From contig NZ_JAECVR010000008.1 in the NCBI RefSeq assembly GCF_016055185.1, forward strand, positions 1 to 64,000: DNA of 64,000 nucleotides. The letters run 5' to 3'. This DNA comes from Paenactinomyces guangxiensis (GTDB taxonomy: Bacteria > Bacillota > Bacilli > Thermoactinomycetales > Thermoactinomycetaceae). The notes beneath the pieces were generated by a model that was not told the origin of the DNA, ran no database searches, and saw only the letters and a list, made by a program, of their open reading frames with translations. Positions within the stretch are counted from its first letter, which is position 1. The number at the start of each line of letters is the position of its first letter. Positions 26,742 to 36,400 of the stretch are shown here, one piece after another. The position numbers and the translations under genes are program-made.

Positions 26742-27599
26742 TTAGAATGACAGCCATTTTTTAAACATATATTTGGATGCAGCGCGGTTGGTGGCTGCAA
26801 TCGCCGTGGTGAGCGGAATCCCTTTCGGACATGCCTGTACGCAGTTTTGGGAGTTTCCGCACTCCTGCACTCCGCCTTCACCGATCATTGCTTCTAAACG
26901 CTCTTCTTTATTCAGTGCACCGGTTGGATGGGAATTAAACAGTTGCACTTGCCCGACTACAAAAGGTCCAACGAAGCTGGATTTGGTATTGACATTTGGG
27001 CAAGCTTCCAGGCAGACACCACAGGTCATACACTTGGAGAGCTCATAACGCCACTGACGTTCCACATCCCCTTGCCGGGGACCCGGACCGAGGTCGTGGG
27101 TGCCATCAATCGGGATCCAAGCTTTCACACGTTTAAGAGCATCAAACATGCGTCCGCGATCCACGATCAAGTCACGAATGACCGGGAACGTTTTCATCGG
27201 CTCAATGCGGATCGGCTGTTTCAGCTTGTCAATCAAAGCGGTACAAGCCTGACGAGGCCGTCCGTTGATCACCATGGAACAGGCTCCGCAGACTTCTTCC
27301 AAACAGTTGGATTCCCATTGGATAGGAGCAACTTTTTCCCCTTTGGCATTGACAGGATTGCGCTGGATCTCCATAAAAGCGGAAATCACGTTCATATTTT
27401 TGCGGTAAGGGATTTTAAATTCCTCTTGATAGGGAGTCCCATCGGGACCGTCTTGACGGGTGACGATCAGATGAACGGACTGTTCCGCATGGCCCGCTTT
27501 TGCCGATGCAACCATTTGATTAGAAGCATCCGATTCAGGATGTGATTGAGGCTTGCCCTGAGAAGCAGTGCTTTGATCTAAAGTTTGTTGTTCACTCAT
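26742..27599 (-). CDS. sdhB: Succinate dehydrogenase iron-sulfur subunit
   Basis: About 285 residues. The N-terminal plant-type ferredoxin domain has SNCLEEVCGACSMVINGRPR and the fourth Cys in QACTAL, for the [2Fe-2S] cluster. The C-terminal part has CMTCGVCLEACPNVN and CGNSQNCVQACPKGIP for the [4Fe-4S] and [3Fe-4S] clusters. The start at 27599 lies in the last bases of sdhA (8-base overlap) behind AAGGGAG; ten extra codons upstream are not needed. The first 50 residues are a Gln/Ser-rich extension compared with B. subtilis SdhB. It passes electrons from SdhA to the SdhC haems. Confidence 0.95.
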   Translation of the reverse strand: MSEQQTLDQSTASQGKPQSHPESDASNQMVASAKAGHAEQSVHLIVTRQDGPDGTPYQEEFKIPYRKNMNVISAFMEIQRNPVNAKGEKVAPIQWESNCLEEVCGACSMVINGRPRQACTALIDKLKQPIRIEPMKTFPVIRDLIVDRGRMFDALKRVKAWIPIDGTHDLGPGPRQGDVERQWRYELSKCMTCGVCLEACPNVNTKSSFVGPFVVGQVQLFNSHPTGALNKEERLEAMIGEGGVQECGNSQNCVQACPKGIPLTTAIAATNRAASKYMFKKWLSF

Positions 27600-29358
27600 T
27601 TTTTGATGCTCCCTTCTTAGCCACGTCATAGCGGCGCGGGCGGGGTTTGATCAGAGATACGTCAACGGGTTCGTACTCAAACACAGGGCCGTCTGCTGTA
27701 AACTTCGCTTTGGTGGTTTTCAACCATTTTTCATCATCGCGATCCGGGAAGTCCGGCTTGTAGTGGGCCCCGCGGCTCTCATTGCGATGGTACGCACCCA
27801 GCGTGATCACTCGGGCCAGTTGCAACATGTTCCACAGATGGCGGGTAAATGGTGCTGCCTGGTTGCTCCACTTGCTGGTATCAACCATGTTGATGTTTTG
27901 ATAACGCTCCATCAACTCCTGAATTTTTTCATCCGTTTTCTTCAGGCGGTCATTATAACGGACGACTGTTACATTGTCAGTCATCCATTCACCGAGCTCT
28001 TTGTGCAACATATACGCATTTTCATTACCTTCCATTTTGAGGATCTTCTCGTATTTCTCTTCCTGTTCCTTACGCGGTGCTTCAAAGATGCTTGCATCCA
28101 GCGCATCAACAGATTTGTCCAGACCGCGGACGTATTCGATCGCTTTGGGGCCGGCAACCATTCCGCCAAAGATACAGGATAGGAGAGAGTTTGCCCCCAA
28201 ACGGTTGGCTCCATGATATTGATATTCACATTCTCCGGCTGCAAACAGGCCGGGAATATTGGTCATTTGGTTATAGTCGACCCAGAGTCCGCCCATCGAG
28301 TAATGTACCGCCGGGAAAATTTTCATTGGAACTTTACGGGGATCTTCACCCATAAACTTCTCATAAATCTCAATAATCCCGCCCAGTTTGATGTCAAGCT
28401 CTTTCGGGTCTTTGTGAGAGAGATCCAAATAAACCATGTTCTCTCCGTTAATTCCGCGCTTCATATCGACACAAACTTTAAAAATCGCGCGGGTAGCGAT
28501 ATCCCGCGGAACGAGATTACCATACGCCGGATACCATTCCTCAAGAAAATACCATGGTTTTCCGTTTTCATCATACGTCCATACGCGTCCGCCTTCACCC
28601 CGGGCCGATTCGGACATCAGGCGCAGTTTATCGTCTCCGGGAATCGCGGTCGGATGAACCTGGATAAACTCACCGTTTGCGTAATAAGCACCCTGTTGAT
28701 ATACAGCACTGGCCGCAGTTCCGGTGTTAATCATTGAGTTGGTCGATTTACCAAAGATAATTCCCGGTCCGCCGGTCGCCAGGATGACCGCATCTGCCGG
28801 GAATGATACAACTTCACCACTTCTCATATTCTGGGCAACGATTCCACGACAGCGTCCGTCATCATCCTGCACGATTGATAAAAATTCCCAATGTTCATAT
28901 TTGGTCACTTTACCTTCAACTTCGTAGCGGCGTACCTGCTCGTCAAGCGCATATAACAACTGTTGGCCTGTTGTGGCGCCGGCATAGGCGGTACGGTGAT
29001 GCTTGGTGCCCCCAAAACGGCGGAAATCGATGAGGCCCTCCGGAGTACGGTTAAACGGAACTCCCATACGGTCCATCAAATAAATAATTCCCGGTGCCGC
29101 TTCACACATCGCTTTTACCGGAGGCTGGTTGGCCAAGAAGTCACCACCGTAGATTGTATCGTCAAAGTGTTCCCAGGGAGAATCCCCTTCCCCCTTGGTA
29201 TTTACGGCACCGTTTATGCCCCCCTGTGCACACACAGAGTGAGAGCGTTTCACGGGAACCATCGAAAAGAGTTGAACATTGGCGCCTGCCTCTGCCGACT
29301 TGAGTGCCGCCATTAAGCCGGCCAGACCGCCGCCGACAATGATTATTTTTTCATTCAT
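27592..29358 (-). CDS. sdhA: Succinate dehydrogenase flavoprotein subunit
   Basis: A 588-residue protein with the FAD-binding start IIVGGGLAGLMAALKSAEAG, the covalent-flavin histidine region RSHSVCAQGGINGAV (about residue 40), HHRTAYAGATTGQQ, and the substrate-binding HPTAIPGDDKL and RGEGGRVWT stretches. It oxidises succinate to fumarate on the cytoplasmic face. It is the middle gene of sdhCAB, with a 16-base gap from sdhC and an overlap with sdhB. Length and motifs match the Bacillus enzyme that uses menaquinone. Confidence 0.97.
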   Translation of the reverse strand: MNEKIIIVGGGLAGLMAALKSAEAGANVQLFSMVPVKRSHSVCAQGGINGAVNTKGEGDSPWEHFDDTIYGGDFLANQPPVKAMCEAAPGIIYLMDRMGVPFNRTPEGLIDFRRFGGTKHHRTAYAGATTGQQLLYALDEQVRRYEVEGKVTKYEHWEFLSIVQDDDGRCRGIVAQNMRSGEVVSFPADAVILATGGPGIIFGKSTNSMINTGTAASAVYQQGAYYANGEFIQVHPTAIPGDDKLRLMSESARGEGGRVWTYDENGKPWYFLEEWYPAYGNLVPRDIATRAIFKVCVDMKRGINGENMVYLDLSHKDPKELDIKLGGIIEIYEKFMGEDPRKVPMKIFPAVHYSMGGLWVDYNQMTNIPGLFAAGECEYQYHGANRLGANSLLSCIFGGMVAGPKAIEYVRGLDKSVDALDASIFEAPRKEQEEKYEKILKMEGNENAYMLHKELGEWMTDNVTVVRYNDRLKKTDEKIQELMERYQNINMVDTSKWSNQAAPFTRHLWNMLQLARVITLGAYHRNESRGAHYKPDFPDRDDEKWLKTTKAKFTADGPVFEYEPVDVSLIKPRPRRYDVAKKGASKNE

Positions 29359-29374
29359 TGGCTAGTGCTCCCTT

Positions 29375-30022
29375 CTACCGCTGTGCCAGGCTAACAAAAT
29401 TTGGATCTGCAAAAGCGAGTGCAGAGTGAATCCCGAAATAGGAAAGCAAGACAAACACAACACCCCATACCCAGGTAGATACGTACTGGGACCGCGGTCC
29501 GACTGTCACACCCCAACTGACCAAAAACGACCACATTCCATTGCTGAAGTGGAAAACAGCGGAAACGATACCGATGATGTAAAGGGTCAGTGTGACCGGA
29601 TTTTGCATGAGCTGCGAGGTTTGTTGGGCGAGCTCTGCCGCCGTATAATCATGGATGGCAAGTTGAATGCGGGTTTGCCACACGTGCCAGACAACAAAGA
29701 CCAGAGTGATCACCCCGGTCACCCGTTGCAGCATAAACATATAGTTACGAAATGTACTAAAATTACCGACATTGTTTTTTGCCTGGAAAGCTACATACAA
29801 ACCATAAATAGCGTGGTACATCAGAGGCAGGAAAATAAAAAAGATTTCCAGTATGACCAGTAATGGCAGGTCCCAAATCCACTCTACCTGCTCAATCCAT
29901 TCCTGTACCCCTTCTGTCGCATGGTAGTTGGTGTAAAAGTGTTCAATCAAAAAAAACCCCACCGGTATGACGCCCAATAAAGAGTGTAACCGACGGTTTA
30001 AAAAACTGCGTTGCGTGCTCAT
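29375..30022 (-). CDS. sdhC: Succinate dehydrogenase cytochrome b558 subunit
   Basis: About 215 residues and five membrane helices. Histidines fit the di-haem arrangement of Bacillus SdhC: RRLHSLLGVIPVG, FLIEHFYTN, LMYHAIYGLYV, FVVWHVWQTR and SAVFHFSNG. It anchors SdhAB and reduces menaquinone. The ATG at 30022 lies behind TTGGAGG; six earlier codons from 30040 are unlikely to be used. It is the first gene of the sdh operon. No SdhD is expected in this type. Confidence 0.95.
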   Translation of the reverse strand: MSTQRSFLNRRLHSLLGVIPVGFFLIEHFYTNYHATEGVQEWIEQVEWIWDLPLLVILEIFFIFLPLMYHAIYGLYVAFQAKNNVGNFSTFRNYMFMLQRVTGVITLVFVVWHVWQTRIQLAIHDYTAAELAQQTSQLMQNPVTLTLYIIGIVSAVFHFSNGMWSFLVSWGVTVGPRSQYVSTWVWGVVFVLLSYFGIHSALAFADPNFVSLAQR

Positions 30023-30611
30023 CGTGTGCCTCCAATCCAATCTTAGACTTAGTCGGGGGTTCTGTAAGGAAGTTTCCCCTGTGTTTCACAACTGTGAACA
30101 AGTAAGAGGATTCATGCTTTTATTATACCTCCACTATCTTCACTCGCTCCCATGTGGTGGTTCGCGTGCACTCCGTCGCACCGGGAAAGCGAGAGGCAAC
30201 AGAGTGGAACCCTTTACACAACTCCACCCACCAGTGGGTTTCGTTCAGGACATATTGTAACACAAAAAATACGAACTTGCGATACGGCAGGTCGCCCCTC
30301 AGAAAAAAGTGGGTTCTTGAAAAAACACTATATTTGGATTCTTATAACCCGAAAATCGTACCTGGTAATCCAAAAATTTTTTTCTGATATTCAGACTTAT
30401 CATATTCAACAAAGAGTGCATCAGGATTCGAAGCAAAAGAAATTCCTTTCCACGCGGGAAGCCTTTTTTCTGATAAAGTGCTGTGTGTCACAGGGAGAGG
30501 GCAGGATTAAAACTTTCATCAGGGTTGTGTCGCCCAGGTCATGAGGGTTTTCTGTAAAAGTGTGTGTCAAGGAGATAGCTGACATCGTATTAAATCATTA
30601 TATAAACAGTG
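30023..30611. other. sdh upstream region without a gene
   Basis: About 590 bases hold no supported coding sequence. It must contain the sdhCAB promoter. A perfect palindrome TTCACAACTGTGAA lies 60-80 bases in front of sdhC. A piece at about 30510-30590 is similar in inverted orientation to 42600-42720 and is described as a dispersed repeat. Confidence 0.5.
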
Positions 30612-30656
30612 AAACACCGATCACCCACTATACTTGATGACAGGTGATCGGTGTTT
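30612..30656. terminator. Hairpin after the peptide ABC operon
   Basis: AAACACCGATCACC (30612-30625) pairs perfectly with GGTGATCGGTGTTT (30643-30656). It lies 70-110 bases downstream of the ATPase gene on the minus strand. The T run is better on the plus strand, so it may work in either direction. Confidence 0.7.
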
Positions 30657-30724
30657 TGAAAACAAATCATTTGTCCAAAAATCTCTAATACAAGCGTCTA
30701 TATTTCTACCATGCGATACGGATG

Positions 30725-31741
30725 TCAGGCCGTTCCCTGGTTGATTTTTCCCCGTTCCACCGATGGTGCTTCCGGATCCTCCAACCAGCAGGCCACCTGA
30801 TGATTGGAGGACACCTGAGTCACGGGTGGCATCTCCTCCAGGCATACATTCATCGCGTGCGGACAACGATCAGCAAACGGACAGCCGGCAGGCGGATCAA
30901 ACAAGTCCGGCGGTGAACCGGGAATCGGTTCAATTTGTTGCGCCTTCGGCAAATCTAATCGTGGCATCGAAGCGAGCAGCCCCCATGTGTAAGGGTGGCG
31001 TGAATGGTGAAAAATCTCATTCACCGGCCCGGTCTCCACGATCACTCCGCCATACATAACTGCAACTCGTTCTGCTGTTTCAGCAACCACACCCAGATCG
31101 TGGGTGATTAAGATAATCGCTGTTTCCGTTTTTTCTTGCAGATCTTTCATCAAGCTCATGATCTGGGCTTGAATCGTCACATCAAGGGCAGTGGTCGGCT
31201 CATCGGCAATCAGGATTTTCGGGTTGCTGGCCAGGGCTAAGGCAATCATCACCCGCTGCCTCATCCCGCCGCTAAACTCATAGGGGTACTGAGAGACACG
31301 CTTTTCCGGGTTAGGGATGCCCACAAGTTTTAACATCTCAATCGCTTTGTTTTTAGCTTCTGTCACGCCGATTTTCTGATGCCAGCGAATCCCCTCAATA
31401 ATTTGTTTGCCAACGGGCATAGTTGGATTGAGCGAGGTCATCGGGTCCTGGAAAATCATCCCGATCTCGGAACCTCTCACTTTAAACATTTCCCGCTCCG
31501 TCAATTTAACCAGATCTTTCCCCTGAAAAACAATCTCACCCTTTTTGATTTTGCCGGGAGGAGACGGTATTAAACGTACCGTGGACAGGGCAGTGACACT
31601 TTTCCCGCTTCCTGATTCCCCGACAATGGCCAATGTTTCCCCTTTATTCAGATGAAAAGTTACACCACGGACAGCTTTTACTTCGCCTCCTACTGTTTGA
31701 AAGGAGACATGCAGGTCATTTACTTGCAGCAATGGTTCCAT
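30725..31741 (-). CDS. oppD: Oligopeptide/dipeptide ABC transporter ATP-binding protein (OppD/DppD)
   Basis: A 338-residue ATPase with Walker A GESGSGKSVT (about residue 41), Q-loop FQDPMTSLNPT, signature YEFSGGMRQR, Walker B ILIADEPTTALD and the switch His in LITHDL. The C-terminal oligopeptide-transporter extension has PGSPPDLFDPPAGCPFADRC, whose cysteines bind an iron-sulfur cluster in relatives. It powers uptake through the permeases just upstream. It is last in the operon. The usual second ATPase (OppF) is not in the window. Confidence 0.92.
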   Translation of the reverse strand: MEPLLQVNDLHVSFQTVGGEVKAVRGVTFHLNKGETLAIVGESGSGKSVTALSTVRLIPSPPGKIKKGEIVFQGKDLVKLTEREMFKVRGSEIGMIFQDPMTSLNPTMPVGKQIIEGIRWHQKIGVTEAKNKAIEMLKLVGIPNPEKRVSQYPYEFSGGMRQRVMIALALASNPKILIADEPTTALDVTIQAQIMSLMKDLQEKTETAIILITHDLGVVAETAERVAVMYGGVIVETGPVNEIFHHSRHPYTWGLLASMPRLDLPKAQQIEPIPGSPPDLFDPPAGCPFADRCPHAMNVCLEEMPPVTQVSSNHQVACWLEDPEAPSVERGKINQGTA

Positions 31742-31756
31742 CTGGCTCTTCCTTTC

Positions 31757-32680
31757 TTATTTGCGCATCTTAGGATCGAGGGCATCTCTGAGTCCGTCAC
31801 CGAAGGCGTTAAACGCCAGCATGGTTAAACTGAGAAAGAGGGCCGGGAAAAAGAGGCGCCACCATTCACCGGATAAAACAGTAATGAGTGCATCATTGAT
31901 CATCGTTCCCCAGCTGGCAACCGGGGCTTGGACACCCAGACCTAAGAAGCTCAGGAATGCTTCAGCAAAGATCGCTTGCGGAACAGTTAAAGTCAGCATG
32001 ATAATAATTGGCCCCATCGCATTAGGAATCAGATGTTTAAATAATAAGCGCTTTGTACTTGCACCAAGGGTAGCGGCCGCCAAAACATATTCCTGTTCTT
32101 TCAGCTGCAACACCTGGCCTCTGACCAAACGAGACATGTTGAGCCAGCCGGTCACTGTCAAAGCGATAATAATCGTTCCCAGTCCCGGCCCCATGACGAC
32201 CAGCAACAAAATAACTGTCAGCAAATATGGCAGACCCCATAACACATCTACAATCCTCATCATGATTTCATCAGTGCGTCCCCCGCGGTAACCGGCGATC
32301 CCGCCGTAAATCACCCCAATAACCAAATCAATCAGAGCGGCTACCAAACCAATCGTAAGTGAAATCCTTCCCCCTTGCCAGGTACGGACAAAAACATCGC
32401 GCCCCAGATCATCCGTACCAAACCAGTGCTTGCTTGAAGGTTCCAGATTTTTCCCTGTTTCCAGGTTTTGCTCACTGTAATCATAAGGAGAGATCATCGG
32501 TCCGATGATCGACATAAACCCAATCAGTAAAATTAAAACAAGACCAGTCATCGCCAACCAGTTTTTGCGGAGCCTGTACCAGGCATCTTTCCAATAACCA
32601 ATATGGGGGCGCCTGATTTGTTCCATCGCGGTTTTTGAACGAACGGCAGGTTGAAAGCGTGGATTCACAGCTGGTTCCAT
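31757..32680 (-). CDS. oppC: Oligopeptide ABC transporter permease (OppC)
   Basis: About 307 residues and six membrane helices. The N-terminal OppC domain includes MTGLVLILLIGFMSIIGPMI. The coupling-helix region reads LVRGQVLQLKEQEYVLAAAT, then GASTKRLLFKHLIPNAMGPI. FLSFLGLGVQAPVASWGTMI and the RDALDPKMRK end are typical. The start at 32680 follows the oppB stop by one base and uses the AAAGGGGGC inside oppB, so 14 upstream codons are left out. Confidence 0.92.
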   Translation of the reverse strand: MEPAVNPRFQPAVRSKTAMEQIRRPHIGYWKDAWYRLRKNWLAMTGLVLILLIGFMSIIGPMISPYDYSEQNLETGKNLEPSSKHWFGTDDLGRDVFVRTWQGGRISLTIGLVAALIDLVIGVIYGGIAGYRGGRTDEIMMRIVDVLWGLPYLLTVILLLVVMGPGLGTIIIALTVTGWLNMSRLVRGQVLQLKEQEYVLAAATLGASTKRLLFKHLIPNAMGPIIIMLTLTVPQAIFAEAFLSFLGLGVQAPVASWGTMINDALITVLSGEWWRLFFPALFLSLTMLAFNAFGDGLRDALDPKMRK

Positions 32681-32681
32681 C

Positions 32682-33614
32682 CTATTTGCCCCCTTTTTTG
32701 AACAATTGAATTCGCGGATCAATCATTCCGTATGCAAGATCTACAATAAAATTAACACTAATCAAAAGCGCGGAGTAAAACAGAGTAACCCCCATAATCA
32801 GAGGATAGTCGCGGTTCGAAATACTCTCAACAAAATATTTCCCAATCCCGGGAATGGAAAAAATATGCTCGATAACAAAACTGCCTGTTAAAACATTCAC
32901 CGCGAGCGGACCGAGAATGGTCACAACTGGCAAAATTGCGTTGCGGACGGTATGTCGTAAAACAACCAGATAGGGGGGCAGCCCCTTGGAGCGGGCGGTA
33001 CGAATAAAGTCATTGGTAAGAACCTCTACCATACTTGAGCGCATCAGGCGTGTAACAGTAGCCAGGGCATATGCCGACAGAGCGACGGTAGGCAAGACGG
33101 TAGAGTTAAAATCACCCCATGTGGCTACCGGCAACAGCTCCCATTCCACTCCGAAATATTTCTGCAAGATCGGGGCCAGCACAAAGCTTGGAATGGAGAT
33201 AAGCAATACAGCCAGAACCATCGCACCATAATCTACCGGCCGGTTTTGATACAGTGCAGCAATTGTCCCCAGAGTCAGCCCGATGATAATAGCAAATATG
33301 AGTGCCTGAGCTCCCAATTGCGCAGATACGGGAAAACCTTCAGCCAGAATCTCGTTAATCGTGCGTGTGTCATATTTAATAGATGGCCCCAGATCCAATT
33401 GCAGCAAACTTTTCATATAAATCACATATTGGACAGGAATTGGTTTATCGAGATGGTAATGGGCCATCATATTTTTCAATACTTGTTCAGGCAGCTTTTT
33501 TTCGCTCGAAAAGGGATCACCCGGGATCGCATGCATCATGATAAATGTGAGTGTGGCGATCACCCATAAGGTCACGAGCATTTGTAATAAGCGTCGAATA
33601 ATATATCGATTCAA
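32682..33614 (-). CDS. oppB: Oligopeptide ABC transporter permease (OppB)
   Basis: A 310-residue protein with six membrane helices. It shows YIIRRLLQMLVTLWVIATLT at the N-terminus, MMHAIPGDPF, the EAA-loop DFIRTARSKGLPPYLVVLRH and the GSFVIEHIFSIPGIGKYFVE signature. It pairs with OppC to form the channel. It precedes oppC with one base between and follows oppA after a gap containing the oppA terminator, so the order is A-B-C-D. Confidence 0.93.
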   Translation of the reverse strand: MNRYIIRRLLQMLVTLWVIATLTFIMMHAIPGDPFSSEKKLPEQVLKNMMAHYHLDKPIPVQYVIYMKSLLQLDLGPSIKYDTRTINEILAEGFPVSAQLGAQALIFAIIIGLTLGTIAALYQNRPVDYGAMVLAVLLISIPSFVLAPILQKYFGVEWELLPVATWGDFNSTVLPTVALSAYALATVTRLMRSSMVEVLTNDFIRTARSKGLPPYLVVLRHTVRNAILPVVTILGPLAVNVLTGSFVIEHIFSIPGIGKYFVESISNRDYPLIMGVTLFYSALLISVNFIVDLAYGMIDPRIQLFKKGGK

Positions 33615-33778
33615 TAAAACACACCCCCTGGTTAATTGTGGGAAAATTAAGGTGACCCAAAGGAGAGTGACCTTTTTTACTCTTTATAATCATCCCTCAA
33701 CCTTTACTCTTCAGTCAAGAAAATCCAGTTGTTTCCTTTTTGTATCGGACCGCTTTGGAACATGGCCGATTTTGCAAA

Positions 33779-33813
33779 AAAGGCTGCTGACTTTCACTCT
33801 GTCAGCAGCCTTT
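33779..33813 (-). terminator. oppA terminator
   Basis: AAAGGCTGCTGAC (33779-33791) pairs with GTCAGCAGCCTTT (33801-33813), and the minus strand continues with T. It would cut most transcripts after oppA, giving the binding protein in excess over the permeases. Confidence 0.85.
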
Positions 33814-33854
33814 AAAACCCTTTGACGTGAATCAATCAGCTATACGAAGTCTTA

Positions 33855-35492
33855 TTATTCTTCGATATAAGCGTAAGTATAATCCGTATGGCCGGTCACA
33901 TCGTGGATGACATTTTTCAACTTATCATCCATCATATAGTTGATGGTATAGAAATAGAGAGGCGCGACCGGCATTTCGTCCATCAGGATCGCCTCGGCCT
34001 GGTGCATTTTTTCCATACGGACCTTTTGGTCTGCCGTCGATTTTGCTTCAGCGATTAATTTATCGTACTCCGGGTTGCCCCAGTTGGTGTCATTGTTTCC
34101 GCCGTCGGTTAAATAGTAATCGGCAAAGGTCATCGGATCAACATAATCCGCCAGCCAGCCCATCCGGGCCACTTGAAAGTCTCCGGCTTTTGTTTTATCC
34201 AGATATACTTTAAATTCAGAGTTTCTCATTTTTACTTCGACACCCAGGTTTTCTTTCCACATTTGCTGGACCGCTTCCGCGATTTTTTTGTGGGCTTCAC
34301 TGGTATTGTAATCGAGAGTAACCTCGGGAAGTTCGGTCATCCCCAATTCTTTCAAACCTTCTGCAAGCAACTTTTTAGCTTCATCAGGATTGGCGGTACT
34401 GGGCAAGTACGGGGGACGTGCCTGATAGAATGGTTTGTTGGCTACCGGATCGTTGAATTCCCACGGAACCCATCCCGTCGCCGGCGCTTGCCCGCCCTGA
34501 GTTACATTTTTGACAAGCTTCTCCCGGTCGATCGCCAGTGAAAATGCTTTCCGTATTTTCGCATTATTAAAAGGTGCTTTTTCTACGTTGAACATATACA
34601 TGTAGGTTCCCATGATCGGGGTTGATTTTGCTTTTCCTTCTTTCAGAAGCTTTGGCACCAGATCTGTGGGTATGGTACCTAAGTAATTAATTTTTTTCGA
34701 TAAGAACATTTGGTAAGCCGTTTGCTCCTCGCCGACCATCGGAAAATTAATTTGTGTCAGCTGGACTTTATTTTTATTCCAATAGTTCTCATTTTTCACA
34801 ATTTCAATTTTTGAATCGTGAGCCCATGTTTTTAATTTAAATGGGCCGTTCCCCACATAGCTGTCTGCATTTTTCGCCCAGTCAGGGTTTTTCTCAACCA
34901 CATTTTTGTTGGTTGGGAAAAGGGCATAAAAGCCGGTTAAGCTGACGAAAAAGGGAGTCGGCTTTTCCAGCGTAACTTGCAAGGTTTTATCATCAATGGC
35001 TTTTACGCCGACATCTTCTGCTTTCGCTTTTCCCTGCTGGTATTTCTGCCCGTTTTTCAGGTAATAAAGCTGATAAGCATAGTCTGCTTCACCTGCATTT
35101 TTGGGATCAAGCATCCGCTTCCACTGGAATTCAAAATCATGGGCAGTGACCGGGTCCCCATTGGTCCATTTCGCATCGCGAAGATGGAAGGTAAAGGTTA
35201 AATTATCAGCACTTACTTCCCATTTCTCCGCCATACCTGGTTGCGGTTCCCCTTTAGCATCAGTGCGAACCAATCCTTCCATAACATGGGTTAATACTTC
35301 TCCCGACTGGGAATCAGTAGCCTTCAGCGGATCCAGGCTGGCCGGTTCGCTGGTCACGTGATTGACCGTTGTAAGCACTTGCTCTTTCGCTTTTTTCCCT
35401 TTGTCGCCTGAGGACGGATCAGTACATGCACTCACGATTAATAAAGATGCAATAATACCTAGCAGTAAAAATTTGTTGCGCCAAATCTTCAT
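33855..35492 (-). CDS. oppA: Oligopeptide-binding lipoprotein (OppA)
   Basis: About 545 residues. The signal peptide ends in the lipobox IVSAC (Cys about residue 23), followed by a short Lys/Gly linker. An SBP family 5 domain follows with SEPASLDPLKATD, VMEGLVRTDAKGEPQPGMAE, KWEVSADNLTFTFHLRDAKW and a C-terminal WLADYVDPMTFADYYL. It captures peptides outside the membrane for OppBC. ATG 35492 is chosen because AAAGGAGG ends about 7 bases upstream. It is first in the operon. Confidence 0.93.
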   Translation of the reverse strand: MKIWRNKFLLLGIIASLLIVSACTDPSSGDKGKKAKEQVLTTVNHVTSEPASLDPLKATDSQSGEVLTHVMEGLVRTDAKGEPQPGMAEKWEVSADNLTFTFHLRDAKWTNGDPVTAHDFEFQWKRMLDPKNAGEADYAYQLYYLKNGQKYQQGKAKAEDVGVKAIDDKTLQVTLEKPTPFFVSLTGFYALFPTNKNVVEKNPDWAKNADSYVGNGPFKLKTWAHDSKIEIVKNENYWNKNKVQLTQINFPMVGEEQTAYQMFLSKKINYLGTIPTDLVPKLLKEGKAKSTPIMGTYMYMFNVEKAPFNNAKIRKAFSLAIDREKLVKNVTQGGQAPATGWVPWEFNDPVANKPFYQARPPYLPSTANPDEAKKLLAEGLKELGMTELPEVTLDYNTSEAHKKIAEAVQQMWKENLGVEVKMRNSEFKVYLDKTKAGDFQVARMGWLADYVDPMTFADYYLTDGGNNDTNWGNPEYDKLIAEAKSTADQKVRMEKMHQAEAILMDEMPVAPLYFYTINYMMDDKLKNVIHDVTGHTDYTYAYIEE

Positions 35493-35844
35493 AAACACCC
35501 TCCTTTTTGACTCATAGGACTATATGCACGCAAAAAAATTGTGCTAATCAACTATATTCTACAAACTATTTTTATAACCTGCTAAAGTTTATTAATATTA
35601 AAGATTTTAATTTATTCGACCCAGCTTACTGTATAAATATCCCAATATAAAATATCGCCGCTTTTTGTTGTCCGGAATTTTCAATTAAAGTACCTGCTAC
35701 ATTCGCATAAATGTAAGCTGATATTCAAACAATTCAAAATCAATGTCCGTCAAGTTCCCCTTTTTTGAACAGCTAATGGTTGCAAAGATATTGGCAATCT
35801 ATTACAAAATATAAAGTTTACAAGGAAGCGGCGGTCATAATCTA
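35493..35844. other. AT-rich intergenic region upstream of oppA
   Basis: No gene is seen. The stretch is AT-rich and presumably carries the opp promoter. Nothing more specific can be supported. Confidence 0.4.
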
Positions 35845-35847
35845 CTA

Positions 35848-35876
35848 AAAAAGCCCTTCCCCGTCAGGAAGAGCTT
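35848..35876 (-). terminator. lysC terminator
   Basis: AAGCCCTTCC (35851-35860) pairs with GGAAGAGCTT (35867-35876) with one mismatch, and T residues follow on the minus strand. It lies about 20 bases behind the lysC stop. Confidence 0.75.
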
Positions 35877-35893
35877 GTACATGGAGCGAATCA

Positions 35894-36400
35894 TCATTGT
35901 GCCACTTCAGCCAGTTCCTTTGCATCCAATCCAAACGCATGATGAAGTCTTTGTACAGCTTCTAAAGCGTCCTCTCGTTCTACGACACAGGAGATTTTAA
36001 TTTCCGATGTAGAAACCATCTTGATGCGGATACCTGCTTCACTTAAAGTGGCAAACATTTTCGCAGCCACGCCCGGGCGGGTCATCATTCCGACACCGAC
36101 AGCGGATACTTTGGCCAAACCCGACTCTGACAATATTTTTGCAAATCCTAAGTTTTCTTTGGCTGCTTGCAAAACCTGTCTCGCTTCTTCTCCTTCACCT
36201 TCATCCACGCTAAAGGCCACATCAATATGTTCATGGTCATGTTCGCTCTGTACAATCATGTCAACATTGATATGTGCATCAGCCAGACAAGCAAACAGGC
36301 GGGTCAACGTATTTTCACGGTTGGGCAAGCCCAGTACTTTGATTCTTGCTACTTTTAAATCATGTGCAATTCCACGTACATTTAATTCCGTTTCCATCAT
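35894..36400 (-). CDS. lysC: Aspartate kinase beta subunit from internal start
   Basis: Inside lysC, ATGATG at 36400 is preceded by AAGGAGG with six to seven bases of spacing. Translation from there gives MMETELNVRGIAHDLKVARI and then the two ACT domains only, about 168 residues. In B. subtilis the same position, just before the VRGIA stretch, is the known start of the aspartokinase II beta subunit. The regulatory subunit therefore appears to be made here in the same way. Confidence 0.75.
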   Translation of the reverse strand: MMETELNVRGIAHDLKVARIKVLGLPNRENTLTRLFACLADAHINVDMIVQSEHDHEHIDVAFSVDEGEGEEARQVLQAAKENLGFAKILSESGLAKVSAVGVGMMTRPGVAAKMFATLSEAGIRIKMVSTSEIKISCVVEREDALEAVQRLHHAFGLDAKELAEVAQ

